From Trichomonas vaginalis G3 (lineage: Eukaryota; Parabasalia; Trichomonadida; Trichomonadidae), in NCBI RefSeq assembly GCF_026262505.1, contig NC_067205.1, forward strand, positions 27,296,556-27,360,555: 64,000 nucleotides of DNA, in the 5' to 3' direction. A program made the translations under genes and the position numbers. The notes under the pieces were generated by a model. That model did not search any database, was not told the DNA's origin, and was given only the letters and a program-made list of their open reading frames with translations. Shown one piece after another: positions 29,007 to 37,238 of the stretch. Numbering within the stretch: position 1 is the stretch's first letter; each line of letters starts with the position of its first letter.

Positions 29007-29584
29007 GGCGCCAAAATTCTCTGACGATAAAAATTGAATCTACGTAAAACATGACAACAAAAATGAAAAATCTATAAATATGAATAGTTATTTAATTTTA
29101 GTACTAGTTTATTCCGAAAATTTGAATTTCCTCAAAATTGAAACAAAGGATTTTCAACTATAATTAAAGTTGAAGATATGGCCTCAAGTAATAATTTAGA
29201 TAGAAATTGATTTTGTAGCAAAATTTACGAAATAAGGGAAAATTTAACAAATATAAACAAACATTTACATATAAATCAAGATTTCCTATTTTAAATTGTT
29301 CAACCGATGATAAATTAGACAAAAATTGAAAATTCTTTGGACACTCCTCATAATGATCTGCAATTAAAAGCAAAATATCGAAGAATTTTATGAGTCATTA
29401 ATTCCTTTAGTGAGTGTTCATACTTTATATCATTTGTATTTCAAAATGAAACTATATAAATTGGAATATAAAGAAAGGGATGCCAAAAATTGAGAGAATG
29501 TCAGAAAGTGGTATCTGCACCCTTAAAAATTAAAATATTTTGAAAAGTTGACAAAATGAATTTTTAAATAAGTAGATGATTGAG
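29007..29584. other. Intergenic, one element-like end
   Basis: AT-rich, with no gene seen. Near 29491-29526 the sequence AAATTGAGAGAATGTCAGAA leads to CTGCACCCTTAA. This is similar to the right ends of elements A and B (AAATTGAGAGGGT, GTGCACCCTTAA). It may be the orphan end of another TTAA element; no partner end was found nearby. Confidence 0.4.
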
Positions 29585-30160
29585 CTAATTGGCATAAATA
29601 GTTTTTAAGTAATCTCTTACTTTATCTTTTGCAACCATCATTGCAGTTTTTACATCATTACTCTTTGCTTCGACTGAGATGAGATATATAACAACTTCAA
29701 GACTATCTTCTCTTGATGCGTGAATGAGTGGAGTTTGTCCATAATTATCCTTTGCTTCTTTATTAGCTCCAACTGAGATAAGGTATTGAACAACGCTAAG
29801 ATGACCATAATGTGATGCAGAAATGAGTGGTGTATATCCATTATTTTCTTTTGCTTCTTTATTAGCTCCAACTGAGATAAGATATTTAACAACTTCAAGA
29901 CGACCATTAATTGATGCATAAATGAGTGGTGTATATCCAGGTTTATTCTTTGCTTCTTTATTAGCTCCAACTGAGATAAGATATTTAACAATGTCAAGAT
30001 TACCATTAGCTGATGCAATAACGAGTGGAGTAGATTCATAATTAGTCTTTGCTTCTTTATTAGCTCCAACAGAGATAAGATATTTAACAACTTCAAGTTT
30101 ATGAGTAGATGTTGCAAGAAGAAGTGGAGTATATCCTTTATTTATAGATACAAGGTGATG
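29585..30160 (-). pseudogene. Ankyrin-repeat protein fragment (N-terminus missing)
   Basis: Five 33-residue ankyrin repeats (GYTPLIYASINGRLEVVKYL, ISVGANKEAKENN) and a last, diverged repeat end with KDKVRDYLKTIYAN, a natural-looking end. Homology to the family stops near 30150 (INKGYTPLLLATSTHKLEVV). The upstream codons to 30259 are unrelated, and the N-terminal domain present in the sister gene at 32723-34294 is missing. The hairpin array begins about 100 bases further on. It is probably a truncated gene. The repeats are 80-90 per cent alike, whereas those of the sister gene are identical. Confidence 0.75.
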
Positions 30161-30250
30161 TGATTTTTGCATCCCTGGGATGGACGATACACCCAAAATG
30201 TCACCTTTTTGGGATAACAAAATTTTATGTGTTATTAGAGTTCTGCAAAC

Positions 30251-31175
30251 CATATGCACAATATCTATTCAGCCTGACTTCTTGTATATAGGAGTCTGGC
30301 TGAATAGATATTGTGCATGTGGCAATATAAGTAATTCCGAGATTACCATCGTGAGCTATAGTACACTATTTCTCCTTGGTCCTAGCTCAGTTCCAAGGAT
30401 ATCAGTGTTCAAGGATTTGGCAAGGTCCTTCTGAAGTCTCTCATTCGATGAGAGATTTCGGAAGAACCTTGCCTTAAAGTATTCCAATTCTTGTTCTCTT
30501 GTTCCTGAATAGTCAGAAAAGTTATTTGACTACTTAAGGCAGAGATTATCCGAGGTCCCTCATTTGATGAGAGGCCTCGGATATATCTCTGCCTTAAAGT
30601 TGTACACTTGTAGTCAATTAGAATGTAAGTATACACGGATAGGACAGCTTTCTTTCTGAAGTCTTAGATTTGATGAGAAGCCTCAGAAGAAAAACTGTCC
30701 TATCTGATAATAAAAGGAGTTTCAGAAGCTCCAGAGCTCCCTTTCGTAAGGAATGGGAGCTTTGAAGCTCCTGGTTCGAAGATGTGCTTCGCATCTTTCA
30801 TCAGCATAGGACATTTACCATCTGGGACTCTGTTGATGAAGACTCAGGAGCTCCAAAGCTCCCTTTCGTAAGGATTAGGAGCTTTGGAGCTCCTGGTTCG
30901 TAGAAGAGCTTCGCATCTTTCATCAGAAGAGGCCCAAATGGTAAATAGCCTCTGCTGATGAGCTTCAGGAGCTCCAAGGCTCCCTCTCGTAACGATTAGG
31001 AGCTTTGTAGCTCCTGAAGGTAAGGTAGGATTGCTCTGATCTCTAATCAGTAGATGCCATGCCTCATTATGGACTCTACTGACAAGAGATCAAGAGCTCC
31101 AAGGACTCCCTTTTTATCTAGTGGCATTCTCACCATTTAGTAGGATCACTGATCCTACTAATGAAGTGATCACTT
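30251..31175. repeat. Array of about a dozen tandem hairpins (candidate structured RNA or cruciform region)
   Basis: Inverted repeats follow one another with little spacer: 30251-30321 (24 bp stem, one wobble, CATATGCACAATATCTATTC on the 5' arm), 30363-30408, 30419-30473 (25 bp stem, loop TTCGA), 30532-30600 (about 31 bp), 30602-30634, 30638-30704, 30723-30773, 30798-30839, 30845-30895 (18 bp perfect stem), 30920-30961, 30963-31019 (21 bp), 31037-31092 (18 bp), 31137-31161 (12 bp perfect) and the palindrome AAGTGATCACTT (31164-31175). There is no credible reading frame. The stems differ in sequence but are kept, largely through G-U-compatible changes. The region is richer in G and C than its surroundings. 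What it does is unknown. Confidence 0.8.
30718..31092 (+). repeat. Two-and-a-half copies of a composite hairpin unit (about 121 bp)
   Basis: Each unit consists of an AGGAGCTCC...GGAGCTCCT hairpin with apex CTTTCGTAAGG, the link GGTTCG(A/T)AGA, a small stem-loop around GCTTCGCATCTTTC, and a TCATCAG...TGATGA hairpin. Units start near 30718, 30840 and 30962. The third keeps the first hairpin but has a different second one (TGATCTCT...AGAGATCA). Confidence 0.8.
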
Positions 31176-31542
31176 AATGTACGTTTTGAATAAATTGAAT
31201 TTTTTTACAAAAATTTAGTATTTTTTATAAACATCACATATATATTATAAATACGTAAATATATTCTTTAATTCAAAAAATTCAATTCGGTTTCGGGCTG
31301 GGTATCCCAGCCCCAAGTATTCAATTTTATTCAATTTTTTAAGAATTTTTGGTTGGGATGCCCAGACCAAAACAAACTTTATATTTTGATGTGTAGATAC
31401 GTATGTGTACATCATTATTGCGTTATATATTATGTTTTTAATGAAAAAAAATCTGATTCAAAAAAAATTATCACTAATTAGTTGATAACATAAAGAAAAA
31501 ATATATAAATTGTATGTTTTGAGAGTATTTATCCACATTCAC
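31176..31542. other. AT-rich spacer with two more inverted repeats
   Basis: TTGAATAAATTGAAT (about 31186) pairs with ATTCAATTTTATTCAA (about 31318-31333). Between these lies the GC stem GGGCTGGG-TAT-CCCAGCCC (31295-31313). A similar small stem, TGGTTGGGATGCCCAGACCA, follows at about 31351-31370. No gene is seen. Confidence 0.6.
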
Positions 31543-31546
31543 TTAA

Positions 31547-32593
31547 GGGTTTCGTTTTGCTAAAATTGTCACTTTTATAGCATATTTGTTTTTGGATGTT
31601 TTGCGAAACCAAAAAAAACTATGATATACAATGTGTGTGTAAAGAAAATACTTTATTTACTAGTTAAAAAATCATTTGGTATTGATCAAGTTATTTTTTC
31701 TGGATAAGATATTATATGGATAATTGGATAGAAAATACAATTATATAATCTTGTACCTGTTTAATTAAGCTAATTGTCATCAGAAACTTGTAATTTTTAT
31801 GAATTTCAGATTTTCTTTTCATTACTGCTTTTCTTAATAGGTCAAGTTCTTATTTACGTTATAAAGTATGATATTTACAAATATCAAGTTATCGTGTTTT
31901 TTGAGAAATTATGAGAAACAAACAAAAATGAAAAAGATAGGAATAGCAATGAATAGTGATGTGGGTATAGAAAATGTAAGAGATATGAATGCAAAGCAAT
32001 CAGTATTTAGGACATTGACCATAGATTTCGAAAAAAAAATGCTGCATATTGAGCGAAAACTATGATTATATTATAAGGCTGTCATTTAAAGCATAATGAA
32101 ACTATTCCCTTTTCATTTTAATCGAATAAGATAGTAAAGATTTTTGAATTAGCTAGAAACTGATGAGATGTTTTCACAAATCAGATTTTTAATCTCTATA
32201 ATGCATAATTCACTCAATATCTCAATTTTGATATTGCGAGATATTTTTGCTATCGGTTTCGCAATTTTGACACAATAGCAAGAGGGTTCTATAAGCATTA
32301 TTATCAACGTAGAATCTGAATATCATATCAGAAAATGTCGCAAATCTGACATTTACCCGACCAAATAGCAAAAATAATTGAATACTTTTCGCAAAAACTT
32401 TAAAAATCGATAAAAATATGAAATATAGATATTAAAGAGACTTTTTATATAATATTCATAAAGATTTTCCAAAAATATGATACCGCAAAATTAAAAAAGT
32501 GACGTCTTGAGTGGAGTCAAAGGTCGAAATTGCTAGCTAAATGTTTTTTTAGCGAAATTGCGTATTGTATGTTTTTTTCGCAAAACGAAACCC
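31547..32593. mobile_element. Non-coding TTAA-flanked element C (1047 bp)
   Basis: Perfect 14 bp inverted ends GGGTTTCGTTTTGC / GCAAAACGAAACCC, flanked by TTAA at 31543-31546 and 32594-32597. The interior is AT-rich. Short TCGCAATTT and GCGAAATTGC motifs recur towards the right end. A 65-codon frame inside (31868-32065) looks accidental. Non-autonomous DNA transposon, TTAA-target type. Confidence 0.8.
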
Positions 32594-32722
32594 TTAATTC
32601 ACTCATATGAATTTCATTAAATAGTGTCTTTTTACTCCCAAATTTATTTTGTATTATTGAAATCAAAGAAAAAAAACTTAAAAAATTTCTCGAAATTTTT
32701 ATTTTTTAAAAAATTTTGGATT

Positions 32723-34294
32723 TTATATTAAAAACTGACACTGGGAGGACGATAGGGCTGGGATTAGAGATACCCCGCTCACTTGGGAAAAATACGGATC
32801 TATAACTTTATTTTCTTTTTCTTCTTTATTAGCTCCAATTGAGATAAGATATTGAACAACGTCAAGTTTACCATATCTTGATGCCCAAAGGAGTGGAGTA
32901 TATCCAAGGTAATCTTTTGCTTCTTTATTAGCTCCAACTGAGATAAGATATTGAACAACATCAAGTTTATCACCAAGTGATGCCTGAGTGAGTGGAGTAG
33001 ATCCATAATTAGTCTTTGCTTCTTTATTAGCTCCAACTGAGATAAGATATTGAACAACATCAAGTTTATCACCAAGTGATGCCTGAGTGAGTGGAGTAGA
33101 TCCATAATTAGTCTTTGCTTCTTTATTAGCTCCAACTGAGATAAGATATTGAACAACATCAAGTTTATCACCAAGTGATGCCTGAGTGAGTGGAGTAGAT
33201 CCATAATTAGTCTTTGCTTCTTTATTAGCTCCAACTGAGATAAGATATTGAACAACATCAAGTTTATCACCAAGTGATGCCTGAGTGAGTGGAGTAGATC
33301 CATAATTAGTCTTTGCTTCTTTATTAGCTCCAACTGAGATAAGATATTGAACAACATCAAGTTTATCACCAAGTGATGCCTGAGTGAGTGGAGTAGATCC
33401 ATAATTAGTCTTTGCTTCTTTATCAGCTCCAACAGAGATAAGATATTTAACAACTTCAAGATGACCTTCTTCTGATGCATAAATGAGTGGTGTATATCCA
33501 GGTTTATTCTTTGCTTCTTTATTAGCTCCAACTGAGATAAGATATTTAACAATGTCAAGTTTACCATTAGCTGATGCCCAAATGAGGGGAGTAAATCCTT
33601 TATTATCTTTGGCTTCTTTATCACAACCACATTCGATGAGTGATTGAACAAGTCTAAGATTTCCATTTTCAATTGCAAAGTGAAGAATATTCCTATCAGG
33701 ATCCCATTTATCTTTTTCAGGAGCAATCTTTTGCCAAAGTCCTTCTTCGATTGATTTTGAAATCATTTCATGGTTTCTTTTCGAAGAAAGTTCATCAAGG
33801 AATTTGTAAACGGTTTCAAAATCACTAGATTCCTTAAGTTCTGTAATTTTAGTTAAAATATCTCGTGAATGATTGTAATTTTCATTAGTTTGACTGATTG
33901 TCATATCTTTGGTCGCATTTTCACTTTCATTTTCATTTTTATTTTGAAAAGCTTTCTCGTTCGTAGAATAGTTTATTACTTTCTCATTCTGTTTTAAAAA
34001 ATCAATAATACCATCAAATATACTGAATTTCATGTATCTATTTACAGATTTCAGAATTAAAACGATTTCTTCGATGTTTTTGATAGTAACATTTGCTTTT
34101 CGTGTACAGATATATAAGTCTTTGGTATTGATAGTTGAATGAGATTGTTTGAGAAGAGTAACGTATTGATCAGCTGTCAAACGTGTATATTTCATGATTG
34201 TTTTGATGTTTTCGATATCAAATGTATCAAAGAAGTTTTCATTGTTAATGTAATTGCTGATATGAGCAGCAATGTATTCGAAATTCAGATCCAT
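32723..34294 (-). CDS. Ankyrin-repeat protein with identical tandem repeats
   Basis: The start is the ATG at 34292-34294 (MDLNFEYIAAHISNYINNEN), the usual beginning of a large trichomonad ankyrin family; the upstream codons are not family-like. An N-terminal helical domain of about 200 residues is followed by about ten ankyrin repeats. Five of these are identical in residues (TNYGSTPLTQASLGDKLDVV) and apparently in DNA. The last repeat breaks off at KEEKENK and is followed by 28 unrelated residues (VIDPYFSQVSGVSL), so the 3' end was probably replaced. Element C ends about 130 bases beyond the stop. It is a protein-interaction scaffold; partner unknown. Confidence 0.85.
   Translation of the reverse strand: MDLNFEYIAAHISNYINNENFFDTFDIENIKTIMKYTRLTADQYVTLLKQSHSTINTKDLYICTRKANVTIKNIEEIVLILKSVNRYMKFSIFDGIIDFLKQNEKVINYSTNEKAFQNKNENESENATKDMTISQTNENYNHSRDILTKITELKESSDFETVYKFLDELSSKRNHEMISKSIEEGLWQKIAPEKDKWDPDRNILHFAIENGNLRLVQSLIECGCDKEAKDNKGFTPLIWASANGKLDIVKYLISVGANKEAKNKPGYTPLIYASEEGHLEVVKYLISVGADKEAKTNYGSTPLTQASLGDKLDVVQYLISVGANKEAKTNYGSTPLTQASLGDKLDVVQYLISVGANKEAKTNYGSTPLTQASLGDKLDVVQYLISVGANKEAKTNYGSTPLTQASLGDKLDVVQYLISVGANKEAKTNYGSTPLTQASLGDKLDVVQYLISVGANKEAKDYLGYTPLLWASRYGKLDVVQYLISIGANKEEKENKVIDPYFSQVSGVSLIPALSSSQCQFLI
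32915..33415. repeat. Five identical 99 bp repeats inside the ankyrin gene
   Basis: The unit runs from CTTTGCTTCTTTATTAGCTC through AACAACATCAAGTTTATCAC to GAGTAGATCCATAATTAGT and repeats five times with no difference that I can see, third codon positions included. That implies very recent expansion or ongoing conversion. Confidence 0.9.
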
Positions 34295-34357
34295 GTCCTG
34301 TTTCTTTTTTGGAAAAAAAATCGTTACTATACAAAATGTGAACAAAAATAAAATCAT

Positions 34358-34665
34358 GTTTTATTTGCATATGGATAAGCATGTCTAATTCTAATACAAT
34401 TTGTATTTTATTGAATTTTTTTTTTCTTGAATATGTTCTTGCATGCTACAGATATAATATTATATCAGATACCAAATCTAAAAGTTCTTAAAGGAAAGCT
34501 AAAGCCCTATTTTTTGAGTGGAATCAATTTTCAAGAATTATTTTCTTTTATGATTAACCAATGTTTGCCATAAGTACATTAAAAACAATGATGTCAAAAA
34601 TGAATGTACGATTTTCGAACATGCTGATGTAAAAAAAATTGGGGTAACATTGAACATTAGAAGGA
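34358..34665. other. Intergenic, nothing recognised
   Basis: AT-rich spacer between the ankyrin gene start and the end of the split ARM/HEAT-like gene. No gene, repeat or element end is seen. Confidence 0.5.
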
Positions 34666-37109
34666 TTACGTAGTAGGATTTTCGATGGATGCAATTGAAT
34701 CTAGGATGTGCTGCTGTTTTGAGTAGAATTCTTCATCTACTTCAAACTCATCTATTTGTTCAGCAAATTCAGCAAATTTAGCAGGATTTTGATCGATAAT
34801 AGAGTCTATCAAACATATTAGTTTGTTATTTATTGCTTGATCGTCTGCATCTGAACATAGATCAATTAATAATTTCCAGATTTGATCCTCAATTACGATT
34901 ACATCAGTATTTAATAGGGAATGTAGAATTTCAAGTATTAAATTAGAGACAGAAAGTCTTATTTTGGCGGGAATTCTTTCCCAGTTTGAAATATAAAATC
35001 CAAAAAAATTAGAATCAAACAAATTCTTAGCAAATAATGAATCCTTTAATGAATAATTAATGAAAAAATTGATGGCATAAATAGAATAATCCCATATATC
35101 TGATGTGGCACACGAAATAAACTCTTCAAGAGTAGAAGTTGTTATTATTCTATCTATCATTGGCGGATCTAATTTTGAGATGATTATATTATATATCGTA
35201 TATGAATTAATAATAGATTTTCTATCAATTTCATAATCTTTTGACATTTTTTCACGAATTGGCTTTTCTCGAGGCATTTCGGATATTTTCCCATTGACAT
35301 AAGGTAAGGATGAGAAAACTATTTCCAAAATATCATTTTCTATAAAATATTCGATTATATCTGGAAAATGATCAAGATAAGAAGCAACAATTTGAGATCC
35401 AATGTCATACATATGATATCCGTATATTATGGTTAGGACCATGCTCAATTTTTCTGCAATTTCTCTTGGAGGATTATTTTGAATTATTATATTTGTAATA
35501 AAGCCTATATCTCCAAATATTATGTCTTCTTCTTTATACTCAATCCTTTCTATTTGTTCCAGCATCATTTCAATGCCATTGCATTCATAAAAAGTTTCCA
35601 AAAGTGAATGGAATTTATAAAACAAACTGGAAAGCATCTCGTATGAAACTTTAACAAAATACACAACATCTCTCTCCTTATCTAGTCCTTGTATCAAAAA
35701 TGAAATTAAATTGGAATTTGCAATTTCTTCTTCTTCAATCTGAGTATACCTTAAGGGTGCGCCCGGGAGGATCATGTAAACTTCAGAATTTAGAACCTTA
35801 ATTTTTAAGCAATAACTTGGTACCTAAATAGGTAGGAAAACTCTAAAAATATCAAAAAATACAACTTGGCTCCATAATAATCCTGTCATGGTGGCTGTTT
35901 GTATCCCCTAGTATTTTCCTCTTGAATCTCTTTTTCTGTCGAAATTAAATTCAAATCTCAGAAGTAGAAGTGAATAATCGACTTATTACTGCTATTATAC
36001 GAATAAATAAATTCATTATATTATTTTTATTTACATAATATCTGTTTGAAGTCCATAATTCTATAAATTTTTCTTCAAAAACATTACAATCTTGATAGTT
36101 TTGATACTGTTTAATAGGTTTTTGGCACCTTATTTAGTATTTACTACGTATAGAGTCGATCTGAACTTAATTTTCGGAAATTTAAAATATTTATTATAAG
36201 TAAAATCTGATTTGAAATTTATGTTTAACTACTCATATCTTGCATTATCCTGAGTAGCTTTTGTAAAAATTCATCAAAAAAGATTTCAACGTGCTTTAAT
36301 TTTTATTTTTTAAAATAATGCATATTATTATATAACTAGCATATTTACAAATTTTAGTGCTTTCAAAAATTTAATCCTCCTCCTCTCAAATAAACGTACA
36401 TCCGTGTGGCCTGTTTTTTGCAAAAAATAAAATTTCATTTTTTATGCTTAAAAAGTCAGAATTTTTATTTGCTTCTGGGATATATGATGGCTATATCAGA
36501 TGCCCATTCTTTTTAATACTCAACATTAAACATAAAACTTAGCCGTTAAGGCTCTTCTGAAAATATTTTTTTTCCGAAAAATTTTCGAAAAAAATCAAAA
36601 AATTTAAAAATCCCCGAATCTGCAGGAATTTTAAAAAATTCTTTTTAGTAAAACTTAAAGATATTGTATCAGATATATTGGTATGGGCAAATTCAATTTT
36701 AATCAAATATTCATCGAGATATTAAGTTAACGAAGCTTTCAAAATTGAGAGGGTAATCCTCCTCTCAAATAAACGTACATGCGGGTGCACCCTTAACACT
36801 TTTTCAAAAAAAACATATAAGATATACGACTTCTTGAGAAGTATTTTCAACAGATAAATTGTTTAAAATCTCCAAACACATTTTAGAAGCCATTGCATCA
36901 TTTAAATAATCAATATATGTTGGATCTTCAATAAATTTGATTGATAGACGTGATGCAACATTGCAGGCTAAAATATAATTTTTATCATTTAGATGTGATT
37001 GAGATAGTTCATAAAGCGATTTGAATTGGTTGAATTTAAGTTCATATTGCTTCTCATCAATAGGAATTTCTCTTTGAATGTTAAAAAATTCATCATCTTT
37101 ATAGTCCAT
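34666..37109 (-). pseudogene. ARM/HEAT-like gene split by element B
   Basis: The 5' part (36797-37109) reads MDYKDDEFFNIQREIPIDEK and ends with SQEVVYLICFF. The 3' part (34666 to about 35750) begins TQIEEEEIANSNLISFLIQG and continues for about 360 helical residues to SIENPTT. Between them lies element B at a TTAA site. Besides the insertion there is a run of eight T just before the site; the frame on its two sides agrees only if that run had seven, so one base may have been gained or misread. A TTAA insertion in coding sequence with otherwise well-kept halves means a recent loss of function. The family resembles 784-2232. No catalytic motif is seen. Confidence 0.75.
35755..36792. mobile_element. 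Non-coding TTAA-flanked element B (1038 bp)
   Basis: Ends GGGTGCGCCCG and (inverted) GGGTGCACCCG, 10 of 11 positions equal, flanked by TTAA at 35751-35754 and 36793-36796. Inside, CCTCCTCTCAAATAAACGTA occurs twice, at about 36375 and 36750, both followed by CAT(C/G)CG(T/G)G. This looks like an older terminus lying 375 bases inside, so the element may be nested or have a duplicated end. It has no coding capacity. Confidence 0.8.
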
Positions 37110-37115
37110 ACAATT

Positions 37116-37168
37116 TGAAAAAGTGACGATATTTATGTGACAAAAATGATGAGATTGTCACTTTTTCA
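37116..37168. promoter_or_regulatory. Divergent Inr pair TCACTTTTTCA
   Basis: TCACTTTTTCA reads on the minus strand at 37126-37116, 6 bases before the ATG of the split gene, and on the plus strand at 37158-37168 towards the surface-protein gene. Both match the Trichomonas Inr consensus (TCA, pyrimidine, T/A). The arrangement is a compact bidirectional promoter. Confidence 0.65.
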
Positions 37169-37238
37169 GGAATTACATCAGTTTCTTCATTTCATCCTTT
37201 ACATTTATATTATAATGAGCACGAATGAATAAGTTATA

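Noticed and set aside
30180-30636. Frames of 75-84 codons within the hairpin region
   Set aside because: They run through hairpin arms, have no protein-like composition, and occur on both strands as expected for inverted repeats.
30419-30704. tRNA or retron-type RNA genes in the hairpin array
   Set aside because: No cloverleaf, no CCA or B-box pattern, and no reverse transcriptase gene nearby.
31868-32065. 65-codon frame inside element C
   Set aside because: Short, Lys/Met-rich, no motif. Chance frame in AT-rich DNA.
32800-33726. 308-codon leucine-rich frame on the minus strand overlapping the ankyrin gene
   Set aside because: It mirrors the 99 bp repeat in a second frame. The ankyrin frame has the proper family start and motifs, so the other frame is a by-product of the repeat.
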